In this document: in pieces, positions 20,273 through 28,356 of the stretch
How the letters are laid out: every line of letters starts with the position of its first letter
Position numbering within the stretch: the stretch's first letter is position 1
NCBI RefSeq assembly: GCF_026343185.1
Contig: NZ_JAPEMA010000001.1
Location: forward strand, 5,270,001-5,334,000
DNA length: 64,000 bases
Origin: Streptomyces sp. NBC_00091
GTDB taxonomy: Bacteria > Actinomycetota > Actinomycetes > Streptomycetales > Streptomycetaceae
Direction: 5' to 3'
Made by a program: the position numbers and the translations under genes
The notes under the pieces: model-generated
What the model saw: only the letters and a program-made list of their open reading frames with translations
What the model was told of the DNA's origin: nothing
Databases searched by the model: none

Positions 20273-20887
20273 ATGCGTTCACGCGGACAGCACGACCACG
20301 GACATGACCACGGACGGGGTCACGGCCACTGCGGGCCGGACCGTCGGGAGGAGTTCAGGGGGCTGCGCGCGGCCTTCGGCCCGTTCGGGCCGCCCTTCGG
20401 GGGCGGGCCCTTCGGCGGGCGGGGCGGGCGCGGCGGACCGCGCGGGCGGGCCCGGCGGGGCGACGTGCGCGCCTCGATCCTGGCGCTGCTCGCCGACCGG
20501 CCGATGCACGGCTACGAGATGATCCAGGAGATCGGCGAGCGCAGCGGCGGGGCCTGGAAGCCCAGCCCGGGCTCGGTCTACCCGACCCTGCAGCTACTCG
20601 AGGACGAGGGGCTGATCACCAGCGCGAGCGAGGGCGGCAAGAAGCTGTTCACGCTCACCGACACCGGCCGCGCCGAGGCCGAGTCGGGCCCGGACGCCCC
20701 CTGGGCGGATGCCGGACGCGGCTTCGACTTCGAGGCGATGCACGAGATCCGTGCCGCCGGCGTCGGGCTGATGGAGGCCTTCGGGCAGGTCTTCAAGACC
20801 GGCTCGCCCGAGCAGCGGGAGAAGGCCCTCGCGGTCATCAACGACGCCCGCAAGAAGCTGTACCTGATCCTGGCCGACGAGCACTGA
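20273..20887 (+). CDS. PadR-family regulator with histidine-rich N-terminus
   Basis: A 204-residue regulator. Residues 1-25 are His-rich (HDHGHDHGRGHGHCGPD), followed by a Gly/Phe/Arg-rich stretch to about 62. A PadR winged helix spans about 63-135 (RGDVRASILALLADRPMHGYEMIQ, PSPGSVYPTLQLLEDEGLI), and a helical C-terminus follows. The His/Cys cluster could bind Ni, Zn, Cu or Co and suggests metal-responsive control, which is inference. AAAGGAG precedes the ATG; GTG 20270 is an alternative start. It ends 70 bases before a convergent SRPBCC gene, separated by a strong hairpin. Confidence 0.88.
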   Translation: MRSRGQHDHGHDHGRGHGHCGPDRREEFRGLRAAFGPFGPPFGGGPFGGRGGRGGPRGRARRGDVRASILALLADRPMHGYEMIQEIGERSGGAWKPSPGSVYPTLQLLEDEGLITSASEGGKKLFTLTDTGRAEAESGPDAPWADAGRGFDFEAMHEIRAAGVGLMEAFGQVFKTGSPEQREKALAVINDARKKLYLILADEH

Positions 20888-20909
20888 GCCGGCCGGCTCC
20901 CGAAAGAAC

Positions 20910-20943
20910 GGCGCGCCCCGCGAGCGATCTCGCGGGGCGCGCC
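20910..20943. terminator. Bidirectional hairpin between convergent genes
   Basis: A perfect 15-base-pair stem (GGCGCGCCCCGCGAG with CTCGCGGGGCGCGCC) around CGAT, centred between the PadR and SRPBCC stops. There is no U-tract, as is common for Streptomyces terminators. Confidence 0.8.
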
Positions 20944-20956
20944 GACGTGTGCGAGG

Positions 20957-21385
20957 TCAGGCGACCAGGCCGGCCAGCTTGCGCAGCGACTCGTTCAGCG
21001 CGGCCGTCGCCGAGTCCTTGAGCTTGCCGGCCATCAGCGAGACGGCGGCGCCCGTGAACTCCCCGTCGATGCGGACCGTCGTGGCCCCGCCGTCGGAGGT
21101 CAGGGTGTAGCGGGTGAGCACGGCGACGCCCATCGGGCCCTTGCCGGTGATGGCGAAGACGCGCTGCTCCTCCAGTTCCGAGACCGTCCACAGGACCTCG
21201 GCGGGGAAGCCCATCATCTTCATGTTCTCGGCGAAGGTGGACCCGACCGCGAGGGTCTCGGGACCGCCCTTCGGAAAGTTGGTGTGGGTCATGCTCCACT
21301 GGCCGTACGCGTCCCAGTCGGTCAGCTGGGCCCAGAGCTTCGCGGCGGGCGCCTCGATGCGTGATTCCGCGGTGACTTCAGCCAT
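20957..21385 (-). CDS. SRPBCC / CoxG-like START-domain protein
   Basis: A 142-residue protein with the lipid- or ligand-binding SRPBCC fold: ESRIEAPAAKLWAQLTDWDAYGQW at the start, GPMGVAVLTRYTLT in the middle, and a C-terminal amphipathic helix (SLMAGKLKDSATAALNESLRKLAGLV). The ATG is chosen for GAGAAGGGG upstream; the longer reading lacks a ribosome site. Streptomyces genomes carry many such proteins, including polyketide cyclases and stress proteins. The ligand is unknown. Confidence 0.85.
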   Translation of the reverse strand: MAEVTAESRIEAPAAKLWAQLTDWDAYGQWSMTHTNFPKGGPETLAVGSTFAENMKMMGFPAEVLWTVSELEEQRVFAITGKGPMGVAVLTRYTLTSDGGATTVRIDGEFTGAAVSLMAGKLKDSATAALNESLRKLAGLVA

Positions 21386-21556
21386 GCGTCCACCCCTTCT
21401 CGTCGGGTACGTGCGGCGGAAGGTAGCCCCGGCGGGCGGAACATACAAGACTGACGGCCTGTCAGGTCCGGGGGTTTCCCGAAGACTGGATCTCGGGTGT
21501 GTCTCAACAGGTGTCTCGCGAGTGACGCTCCTGTCCGGCCCTGCCATGATGGCCCG

Positions 21557-22543
21557 ATGCAAGCGTCAGGGAAGAACGCCGGACTGGGCCTCGCCCTCGT
21601 CTCGGCGTGCGCGTTCGGTGGTTCGGGTGTCGCGGCGAAGCCGCTGATCGAGGCGGGCCTGGACCCGCTGCACATGGTGTGGCTCAGGGTGGCCGGGGCG
21701 GCGCTCGTGCTGTCCCCGCTCGCCTGGCGGCACCGGGCCCTGGTGCGGCGCAAGCCCCTGCTGCTGGCCGGCTTCGGGCTGGTCGCCGTCGCCGGTGTGC
21801 AGGCCTTCTACTTCGCCTCGCTGTCGCGGATCCCCGTCGGCGTGGCCCTGCTGCTGGAGTACCTGGGCCCGGCCCTGCTGCTCGGCTACATACGCTTCGT
21901 GCAGCGCAAGCCGGTGACCCGGGCGGCCGCGGCCGGGGCGGCGGTGGCCGTCGTCGGGCTGGCCTGCGTGGTCGAGATCTGGGCCGGGCTGAGCCTGGAC
22001 CTGCTCGGGGTGCTGCTCGGTCTGGCCGCCGCCTGCTGCCAGGCCTTCTACTTCGTCTTCGCGGACCAGGGGACCGAGGGGGAGGACGTGCCCGACCCGC
22101 TCGGCGTGATCGCGTACGGCATGATCGTCGGCACCCTGGTGATGACGGCGATCGCCCGCCCCTGGCAGATGGACTGGCAGGTGCTGGGCGGGTTCGCGTC
22201 GATGGGCGGGCTGCGGGTCCAGGCCCTGGTGCTGCTGGGGTTCGTGGTGCTGGTCGCCACCGTGTTCGCGTACCTCACCGGTGTGGTCTCGGTCCGCAAG
22301 CTCTCGCCGCAGGTCGCGGGCGTGGTGGCCTGCCTGGAGGCGGTCGTCGCCACCGTGCTGGCCTGGGTGCTGCTTGGCGAGCACCTCTCGACCCCGCAGA
22401 TCCTGGGCGGCGCACTGGTGCTCGGCGGAGCCTTCATCGCGCAGTCCTCGCGGCCGGCGCCCGCGGGGAAGGGCGCGCCGGCGGCCGCCGCCGTGCCCGA
22501 CGAGGAGACGCCGGGGCTGGTCCGCGCGGCGGATGCCCCGTAG
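21557..22543 (+). CDS. EamA/DMT-family transporter
   Basis: A 328-residue inner-membrane protein with ten predicted helices in two EamA repeats (helices roughly 8-160 and 170-310). Typical features are GGSGVAAKPLIEAG in helix 1, FYFASLSRIPVGVALLLEYLGPALL and the second-repeat AGVVACLEAVVATVLAWVLLGE. It is likely an amino-acid or metabolite exporter; the substrate is unknown. The C-terminus is Ala/Pro-rich and cytoplasmic. A second EamA gene follows in the same direction after a 160-base gap with a possible attenuator. Confidence 0.85.
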   Translation: MQASGKNAGLGLALVSACAFGGSGVAAKPLIEAGLDPLHMVWLRVAGAALVLSPLAWRHRALVRRKPLLLAGFGLVAVAGVQAFYFASLSRIPVGVALLLEYLGPALLLGYIRFVQRKPVTRAAAAGAAVAVVGLACVVEIWAGLSLDLLGVLLGLAAACCQAFYFVFADQGTEGEDVPDPLGVIAYGMIVGTLVMTAIARPWQMDWQVLGGFASMGGLRVQALVLLGFVVLVATVFAYLTGVVSVRKLSPQVAGVVACLEAVVATVLAWVLLGEHLSTPQILGGALVLGGAFIAQSSRPAPAGKGAPAAAAVPDEETPGLVRAADAP

Positions 22544-22553
22544 GGTGCTGATC

Positions 22554-22599
22554 ATGCTTTCGACCGTGCTTCCGCCGCCCGCCGCCTAGCGCGGGCGGC
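22554..22599 (+). other. Possible leader peptide overlapping a hairpin
   Basis: A short frame, MLSTVLPPPAA (22554-22589), has GTAGGGTG upstream. Its proline codons lie on the 5' arm of a 9-base-pair stem (GCCGCCCGC 22574-22582 with GCGGGCGGC 22591-22599). A second GC-rich hairpin (CCCGCCCGGGGAGTTCCCGGG region, 22618-22639) follows before the next EamA gene at 22706. The layout would suit ribosome-mediated attenuation, but there is no expression evidence. Confidence 0.3.
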
Positions 22600-22705
22600 T
22601 GCCACCAGAACGAGAGACCCGCCCGGGGAGTTCCCGGGCCGGTACGCGCTGCCCGCGAAGCGATGACCGGCTTCCTTCATCCTTCACGCATGCGCGGAGA
22701 AACAC

Positions 22706-23695
22706 GTGTCGAACCATTCGCCCGCCGCCGGGCGCAGTCTGCTGTACCTCGTCGTCGCCGGAGTTGCCTGGGGCACCGCCGGGGCGGCCGCCTCCCTCCT
22801 CTTCCTGGCCAGTGACCTCGGTCCGCTCGCCCTGTCCTTCTGGCGCTGCGCCGGCGGGCTGGTGGTGCTGCTGGGAGTGCTCGCCGTACGCCGTCCCGCG
22901 CGGATGCCGCGGGCGTCGGTGGCTTCGCTGATCGGGACCGGGCTGATGTTCACCCTGTTCCAGGCCGCCTACTTCGCCGCCGTGCGGGAGACCGGCCTGG
23001 CCGTCGGCACCGTGGTCACCCTGGGGGCGGGGCCCGTGCTGATCGCGCTGGGCGGCCGGTACCTGATGGGCGAGCGGCTGGGCCGGGGCGGGGTGGTCGC
23101 CGTCGGCGGAGCCCTGGCGGGGCTGGCCGTACTGGTGCTGGGCTCCGGGGGCGGTGAGGTGAGGCCGCTCGGGGTCGGCTGGGCGCTGCTGTCGGCCGCC
23201 GGGTACGCGGCGATGACGCTGCGGGCGAGGTGGCTCGGGCGGCGCGGTGAAGGCGGGGACCCGCTGGTCACCACCGCGTGGTCGGTGGCGGTGGGCACGG
23301 TGTGCCTGCTGCCGCTCGCGGCGCTGGAGGGGATGCTGCCGCACACCGCCGAACTCGCGCGGGTGCTCTGGCTGCTGGTCTACGTCGCCGTGGTGCCGAC
23401 GGCGCTGGCGTACGCGCTGTACTTCACCGGGGCCGCCGCGGTGCGCGCCGCGACGGTGTCGGTGATCATGCTGATCGAGCCGGTGAGCGCGGCGGTGATC
23501 GCCGTCGGGGTGCTCGGGGAGCGGCTGAGCGGCGCCATGGTGCTGGGCACCGTACTGCTGCTGTCGGCGGTGGGGGCGCTGATCGCGGCCGAGGCGCGCC
23601 GGCCGTCGGACGAGGCGGCGGGCGAGGCGGCGGGCGAGGCGGCGGGCGGGCCGGAGGGCCGGCCCGCCCAGGAGCCTCAGAGTGCGCTGAGGTAG
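22706..23695 (+). CDS. EamA/DMT-family transporter
   Basis: A 329-residue ten-helix transporter of the EamA family, distinct from the one upstream: [15 protein letters not shown] in helix 1, [28 protein letters not shown], and in the second repeat [29 protein letters not shown]. The C-terminal tail contains three EAAG repeats from a 12-base tandem repeat. The GTG start has GCGGAGA upstream. Its last 19 bases overlap the end of the convergent flavoprotein gene. The substrate is unknown. Confidence 0.85.
   Translation: MSNHSPAAGRSLLYLVVAGVAWGTAGAAASLLFLASDLGPLALSFWRCAGGLVVLLGVLAVRRPARMPRASVASLIGTGLMFTLFQAAYFAAVRETGLAVGTVVTLGAGPVLIALGGRYLMGERLGRGGVVAVGGALAGLAVLVLGSGGGEVRPLGVGWALLSAAGYAAMTLRARWLGRRGEGGDPLVTTAWSVAVGTVCLLPLAALEGMLPHTAELARVLWLLVYVAVVPTALAYALYFTGAAAVRAATVSVIMLIEPVSAAVIAVGVLGERLSGAMVLGTVLLLSAVGALIAAEARRPSDEAAGEAAGEAAGGPEGRPAQEPQSALR
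23612..23647 (+). repeat. Three 12-base tandem repeats in the EamA tail
   Basis: GAGGCGGCGGGC is repeated exactly at 23612, 23624 and 23636, encoding EAAG three times in the cytoplasmic tail. Slippage would change tail length in frame. Confidence 0.9.
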
Positions 23696-24342
23696 CCGGG
23701 GACGGCGATGCCGGGGGCCAGGTCGGCGGCCGGGACCGGGGTCCCGTACGCCGGCGCGACCGGGACCACGCCCGACCAGTAGGGCAGGTCCAGGTCCGCG
23801 GCGTCGTCGTTCGGGCCGCCCGTACGGACCTTCGCGGAGACCTCGTTCAGGTCCAGGCGGATCACCGCCGTGGCCGCCAGTTCCTTGGCGTTGGCCGGCC
23901 GGGAGTCGGCCGAGCGGCCCGGGACGACGTGGTCGACCAGGGCGTCCAGGGCCATCCGGCACTCCGCCTCGTCGGTGACCTGGTAGGCGGTGCCGTGCAC
24001 GACCACCGAGCGGTAGTTCATCGAGTGGTGGAAGGCGGACTTGGCCAGGACCAGGCCGTCGACGTGCGTCACCGTCAGGCAGACCGCCAGGCCCGGGTCG
24101 GCCTTTCCGGCGGCCAGGAGCGGGCGCGAGCCGGTGGAGCCGTGGACGTACAGCGTCTCGCCCACCCGGCCGTACAGGGTCGGCAGGACCACCGGCGCGC
24201 CGTCGCGGACGAACCCGAGGTGGCACATGTAGGCCTGGTCGAGTATCGAGTGCACCGTCTCGCGGTCGTAGCGCGCCCGCTCACGGGCGCGGCTCGGGAC
24301 GGTGCGGTCGGTGGGCTCGTAGGCGGCGGCGGTGGCGGTCAT
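23677..24342 (-). CDS. Pyridoxamine-phosphate-oxidase-fold flavin-binding protein (NimA-like)
   Basis: A 221-residue protein of the split beta-barrel flavin-binding family: [23 protein letters not shown] at the start, then [42 protein letters not shown]. This layout is that of nitroimidazole-resistance/PNPOx-like proteins. It may bind FMN, F420 or heme. It is divergent from an adjacent MocR gene with only 37 bases between starts, which suggests that the MocR (a PLP-type sensor) controls it, so a link to vitamin B6 or an amino compound is plausible. GGAGTC precedes the ATG. Confidence 0.85.
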   Translation of the reverse strand: MTATAAAYEPTDRTVPSRARERARYDRETVHSILDQAYMCHLGFVRDGAPVVLPTLYGRVGETLYVHGSTGSRPLLAAGKADPGLAVCLTVTHVDGLVLAKSAFHHSMNYRSVVVHGTAYQVTDEAECRMALDALVDHVVPGRSADSRPANAKELAATAVIRLDLNEVSAKVRTGGPNDDAADLDLPYWSGVVPVAPAYGTPVPAADLAPGIAVPGYLSAL

Positions 24343-24354
24343 GATGCGGACTCC

Positions 24355-24372
24355 ATTGTACTAGTGCATACT
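24355..24372. promoter_or_regulatory. Back-to-back divergent -10 elements and likely MocR operator
   Basis: Only 37 bases separate the two start codons. The minus strand reads TACAAT (24360-24355) and the plus strand CATACT (24367-24372). The plus -10 ends seven bases before the MocR GTG with no ribosome site, so a leaderless mRNA is predicted. The half-repeated TGTACTAG/TGCATACT could be the MocR binding site. Confidence 0.5.
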
Positions 24373-24379
24373 GGGTTTT

Positions 24380-25711
24380 GTGCTAGGAGACTATCTGATC
24401 AGCGGGCGTCGCGCATCGGAAATCGCGGCCAGTATCGAAACGGGCGTCGGAGCGGGCGCACTCGCGCCGGGCGCGCTGCTGCCGCCCATGCGGGAGCTGG
24501 CGGCCGAGCTGGGGGTGAACCCCAACACCGTGGCCGCCGCCTACCGCACCCTGCGCGAGCGCGGGGTCATCGAGACCGACGGGCGGCGCGGCAGCCGGGT
24601 GCGGGCCCGCCCCGCGACCGCGCCGCGCGACGCGCTGCGGATGGCGGTGCCCGCGGGCGTACGGAACCTCGCGGAGGGCAATCCCGACCTGGCGCTGCTG
24701 CCCTCCTTGGAGGGGGCGCTGGCCGCAGCCGCCCGGCGGTACGCGAAGGAGCCCACCCTCTACGGGCAGGACCCGGTCGTCCCGGACCTCGCCCGGCTGG
24801 CCCGGGCCGCCTTCGAGGCCGACGGGGTCCCGGCCGGGGCCATGGCGCTGACCTCGGGGGCGCTCGACGGCATCGAGCGGGTGCTGGCCGCCCACCTGCG
24901 GCCCGGGGACGCGGTGGCGGTCGAGGACCCGGGCTGGGGGAGCGTGCTGGACCTGGCCCCCGCCCTGGGCCTGCGGGTGCTCCCGGTCGCCGTCGACGAC
25001 GAGGGCCCGGTGCCGGAGGCGGTGGCCCGGGCGCTGGCCGAGGGGGCCAGGGCCCTGGTGGTGACCTCCAGGGCGCAGAACCCGACCGGGGCCGCCGTCA
25101 GCGCGCCCCGGGCCCGGGAGCTCAAGGAGCTGCTGGCCGGCCACCCCGGGGTGCTCGTCATCGACGACGACCACGGGCACGGGATCGTCGACGTGCCGCT
25201 GTGCGCGCTGAGCGGGGTGACCCGGCACTGGGCGCTGATCCGCTCGACGGCGAAGGCGTACGGGCCGGACCTGCGGCTCGCGGTGCTCACGGGTGACGCG
25301 GTGACGATGGACCGGGTCCGGGGCCGCCAGCGCCTGGGGCCGGGGTGGGTCAGCCGGCTGCTCCAGTACGCGGTGGTGGAGCTGTGGACCTCCGGCGCGG
25401 TGGACCCGACGGCGGTGGCGCGCTCGTACGGGCTGCGCCGGGACGGGCTCATCGCGGCACTGGCGGAGCGCGGGGTGCCGGCGCACGGGCGCAGCGGGAT
25501 GAACGTGTGGCTGCCCGTCGCCGACGAGACGGCGGTGGTCACCCGGCTGCTGACGGCGGGCTGGGCGGTGCGGGCCGGGGCCGGCTACCGCGTGGAGGCG
25601 GGGCCCGGGGTGCGGATCACCGTTTCCACGCTGACCCAGGACGAGGTGGCCCCCCTGGCCGACGCCGTGGCCGCCGCGGTCCGGCCGGTGGCGGGCGGAC
25701 GCTTCGACTGA
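24380..25711 (+). CDS. MocR-type regulator (GntR HTH fused to aminotransferase fold)
   Basis: A 443-residue regulator. Residues about 10-78 are a GntR winged helix (LLPPMRELAAELGVNPNTVAAAYRTL), and about 95-440 are a class I aminotransferase domain with PLP lysine K292 (RSTAKAYGPDLR) and the DDHGHG turn. MocR proteins bind PLP or PLP-amine adducts and control adjacent genes. The immediate divergent neighbour, a flavin-binding protein, is the likely target. The GTG start lies next to its -10, implying a leaderless transcript. Confidence 0.92.
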   Translation: MLGDYLISGRRASEIAASIETGVGAGALAPGALLPPMRELAAELGVNPNTVAAAYRTLRERGVIETDGRRGSRVRARPATAPRDALRMAVPAGVRNLAEGNPDLALLPSLEGALAAAARRYAKEPTLYGQDPVVPDLARLARAAFEADGVPAGAMALTSGALDGIERVLAAHLRPGDAVAVEDPGWGSVLDLAPALGLRVLPVAVDDEGPVPEAVARALAEGARALVVTSRAQNPTGAAVSAPRARELKELLAGHPGVLVIDDDHGHGIVDVPLCALSGVTRHWALIRSTAKAYGPDLRLAVLTGDAVTMDRVRGRQRLGPGWVSRLLQYAVVELWTSGAVDPTAVARSYGLRRDGLIAALAERGVPAHGRSGMNVWLPVADETAVVTRLLTAGWAVRAGAGYRVEAGPGVRITVSTLTQDEVAPLADAVAAAVRPVAGGRFD

Positions 25712-25715
25712 GGCG

Positions 25716-25776
25716 CCGCACGCCCCGGGCCCGGCCCCGCCGCGTGGTGCGGCAGGGCCGGGCCCGGGGCGTGCGG
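25716..25776. terminator. Long bidirectional hairpin
   Basis: Perfect 22-base arms (25716-25737 and 25755-25776; outer bases CCGCACGCCCC with GGGGCGTGCGG) around a 17-base loop, between the convergent MocR and EamA stops. Stem strength and position support a terminator for both. Confidence 0.85.
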
Positions 25777-25784
25777 TCCGGTGC

Positions 25785-26804
25785 TCAGGCGGGCCGGGCC
25801 GTCTCCTGCGCGTCCTGCCGGGCGGCGCGGGTCGCCTCCTGCCGCGCGGCGGGGGCCGGGCGGGACTGGGTGAGCGCCGCGCCCGCCAGGACGATCACCG
25901 CCCCGACCGGGGTGTTCCAGTGCAGCTGCTCGCCGAGGACCAGGACGCCCGCCGTGGTGGCGATCACCGGGATGAAGTAGGTGACCATCTGCGCGGTCGT
26001 CGGGCCGATCTCCGACACCAGGCCGTACTGCATCTGCAGGGCCATCCCCGTACCCAGGGCGCCCAGGGCGACCACCGCGAGGGTCGGCCACAGCGGGAAG
26101 CCGGCGGGGGCCGAGGTGAACAGGGCGCTCACGGCGGTCAGCTGGAGGGTGGAGACCATGAGCTGCGCCCCCGTGAGCGCCACCGGGGAGCCGGGGGTGC
26201 CGGCCAGGGTGCGGCGGACGTAGATCCAGCCGATCGGGTAGCAGAGCGCGGCCAGCAGGGCGAGCGCGGTGCCCTTGGCGTCGATCCCGGCGAAGCCCTG
26301 CCAGACGCCGAGCACGGTCAGCACGCCGAGGAAGCCGATGCCCAGTCCCGCGAAGCGGCGGCGCGTGGGGCGGTCCTCGGACAGGGCCACCATCGAGAGC
26401 GCCATGCCCCACAGCGGGGAGGTGGCGTTGCAGATGCCGGCCAGGCTCGACGGGATGCTCTGCTCGGCGTAGGCGAAGAGCGAGAACGGGACGGTGTTCA
26501 GCAGGAGCGCCGCCACGGTGAGGTGCCCCCAGGTGCGCGGGCCGCGGGGGAGCGGCTCACGGCGCACCAGCAGGACCGCCAGCAGGGCGAGCGCGCCGAA
26601 GAACACCCGGCCGAGGGCGACCTGGAACGGGGCGAACGCCTCGGTGCCCACCTTGATCAGGAGGAAGCTGAAGCCCCACACCACCGAGAGGAGGGCGAAC
26701 CGCAGGCGCCAGTCCAGGCAGCCGGCCCGGCCGGCGCCCCGGCGGGGGGCCGGCTGCCGTGCTGGGGAGTGTGCGGCGGGGCGGGAGGTGGTCGGTGCGC
26801 TCAT
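25785..26804 (-). CDS. EamA/DMT-family transporter
   Basis: A 339-residue ten-helix EamA transporter (VVWGFSFLLIKVGTEAFAPFQVALGR early; VPFSLFAYAEQSIPSSLAGICNATSPLW; TTAQMVTYFIPVIATTAGVLVLGE late), close to the YdcZ/RhaT-like exporters. Both ends are long and Arg/Ala/Pro-rich. The ATG at 26804 is the first ATG after the divergent promoter region; an upstream TTG at 26840 would add 12 residues. It is divergent from a LysR gene, the usual arrangement for a LysR-regulated exporter. Confidence 0.85.
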   Translation of the reverse strand: MSAPTTSRPAAHSPARQPAPRRGAGRAGCLDWRLRFALLSVVWGFSFLLIKVGTEAFAPFQVALGRVFFGALALLAVLLVRREPLPRGPRTWGHLTVAALLLNTVPFSLFAYAEQSIPSSLAGICNATSPLWGMALSMVALSEDRPTRRRFAGLGIGFLGVLTVLGVWQGFAGIDAKGTALALLAALCYPIGWIYVRRTLAGTPGSPVALTGAQLMVSTLQLTAVSALFTSAPAGFPLWPTLAVVALGALGTGMALQMQYGLVSEIGPTTAQMVTYFIPVIATTAGVLVLGEQLHWNTPVGAVIVLAGAALTQSRPAPAARQEATRAARQDAQETARPA

Positions 26805-26878
26805 GAGGTTCACTCTGCTGCCGGGGACCTCGTAGGACAAGCGAGAGTTCCTTCGAGTGACGGCGTAGCATCACTTAC

Positions 26879-27778
26879 ATGTTGAACCTGGAGCGCCTGC
26901 GCACCCTCGACGCCCTCGCCCGCCACGGCTCGGTCAGCGGCGCGGCCGGCGGCCTCCATGTGACCACATCGGCGGTCTCCCAGCAGATGGCCAAGCTGGA
27001 GCGGGAGGTTGGCCAGCCCCTGCTCGCCAAGAACGGCCGCGGGGTCCGGCTCACCGACGCCGGGCGGCTGCTCGCCGACCACGCCGCGCGGATCATCTCC
27101 CAGGTGGAGCTCGCCCAGGCCGATGTCGAGGCCCAGCGGGGCTGTGCGGTGGGGGAGTTGCGGATCGGCGCCTTCCCCACCGCCATGCGGGGCCTGCTGC
27201 CCCGGGCCCTGACCGCGCTGCGGGCCGGGCATCCCGAACTGCGGGTCATGGTGCGGGAGCGGGAGCCCGAGGAGAGCATGGCGGCCGTCGTGCGCGGGGA
27301 CCTCGACATGGCCCTGGCCATCGACTGGCACAACAAGCGGATGCCGGTGCCGGCCGAGCTGACCCGTGCCCATCTCCTGGACGATTCCGCCGACATCGCG
27401 GTCCCGGCGGGGCACCGGCTGGCCGGGCGCAGCGAGATCTCCCTCGCGGAGTTCGCCGACGACGACTGGATCTCCTGGAACGAGGGGCAGTTCTGTTACG
27501 AGTGGCTGGTGTTCACCCTGCGCGGCATCGGTGTCGAACCGCGCATCGCGCACATCGCCGAGGAGCACCACACCCAGCTGCTCTTCGTGGAGGCGGGGCT
27601 GGGCGTGTGCGTGACGCCCCGGCTGGGCCGCGGGCCCGTGCCGCCGGGGGTGCGGCTGCTGCCGGTGCGTGACACCGTACGCCGCCACGTGTACGTCGCC
27701 TGGCGCGCGGACGCCGGCCGGCGGCCCTCCATCCGGGCCGCCGTCGAGGCGCTCAAGGTAGCGGCGGCGGCCGTGTAG
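26879..27778 (+). CDS. LysR-family transcriptional regulator
   Basis: A 299-residue regulator with a typical N-terminal HTH (LERLRTLDALARHGSVSGAAGGLHVTTSAVSQQMAKLEREVG, residues about 4-45) and a periplasmic-binding-like effector domain (about 92-295). No ribosome site precedes the ATG, and a -10-like TAGCAT at 26866-26871 ends seven bases before it, so a leaderless mRNA is likely. The divergent EamA exporter 75 bases away is the probable target; the inducer is unknown. Confidence 0.9.
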   Translation: MLNLERLRTLDALARHGSVSGAAGGLHVTTSAVSQQMAKLEREVGQPLLAKNGRGVRLTDAGRLLADHAARIISQVELAQADVEAQRGCAVGELRIGAFPTAMRGLLPRALTALRAGHPELRVMVREREPEESMAAVVRGDLDMALAIDWHNKRMPVPAELTRAHLLDDSADIAVPAGHRLAGRSEISLAEFADDDWISWNEGQFCYEWLVFTLRGIGVEPRIAHIAEEHHTQLLFVEAGLGVCVTPRLGRGPVPPGVRLLPVRDTVRRHVYVAWRADAGRRPSIRAAVEALKVAAAAV

Positions 27779-27784
27779 GCGTCG

Positions 27785-27825
27785 CTAGTGCTGTGGCCGG
27801 CAAACCTTGCCGGCCGCAGCACTAG
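27785..27825. terminator. Bidirectional terminator hairpin
   Basis: CTAGTGCTGTGGCCGGCAA pairs fully (one G-U) with TTGCCGGCCGCAGCACTAG around ACC. It separates the convergent LysR and flavoprotein genes, and its 3' arm includes the stop codon of the latter. Confidence 0.85.
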
Positions 27826-28280
27826 ATCTTGCGGAAGTCCCAGGACACGACCGACTCCGGAGTGAGCCGGATCCAGGCGTGCCGGCCGTCGTGCGGCATC
27901 TCCTCGATGCCGAAGTTCTTGACCGGGAAGATCCGCTCCGGCTCCAGCAGCTCCGGGCAGGGCTCGCCGGTGCGCGGGGCCTCGCCCACGAAGACCGCGC
28001 GGCCGGACAGCTCGACCCCGCGCAGTTCGTCGTACGCCTCCCCGGCGTCCACCACCACCGAGATCCGGGGGTCCTCGCGCAGGTCGGCCCAGCGGCGGCT
28101 GCGCGTGATCGAGTACAGCCACAGGGAGGTGCCGTCCCAGGCGAACCACAGGGCGCCCACGTGCGGGCGGCCGTCCGGGGAGACGGTCGCCACCCGGCAG
28201 GTGCGCCGTTCGCGCAGGAAGGCGTCCACTTCCCCGTCGGTCATCATGATGCGCCGGCCCCGCCGCTGTGTACCGTCCAT
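27822..28280 (-). CDS. Pyridoxamine-phosphate-oxidase-fold (F420/FMN-binding) protein
   Basis: A 152-residue split-barrel protein: DAFLRERRTCRVATVSPDGRPHVGALWFAW and LWLYSITRSRRWADLREDPRISVVVDAG are classic for F420/FMN-dependent PNPOx-like enzymes, with the SRR(W)xDL cofactor-contact region. C-terminal ESVVSWDFRKI closes the barrel. ATG 28280 is used; a pair of internal ATGs around 28247 would remove 11 residues. It is divergent from the isochorismatase-like gene. Confidence 0.85.
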   Translation of the reverse strand: MDGTQRRGRRIMMTDGEVDAFLRERRTCRVATVSPDGRPHVGALWFAWDGTSLWLYSITRSRRWADLREDPRISVVVDAGEAYDELRGVELSGRAVFVGEAPRTGEPCPELLEPERIFPVKNFGIEEMPHDGRHAWIRLTPESVVSWDFRKI

Positions 28281-28356
28281 CCGTCCCGCACCCCTTCACA
28301 TCTGACTGTGTGTCAGGAATCATGCGTGCTCTTCCGTCGCCGCACCAGGGGGAGTC

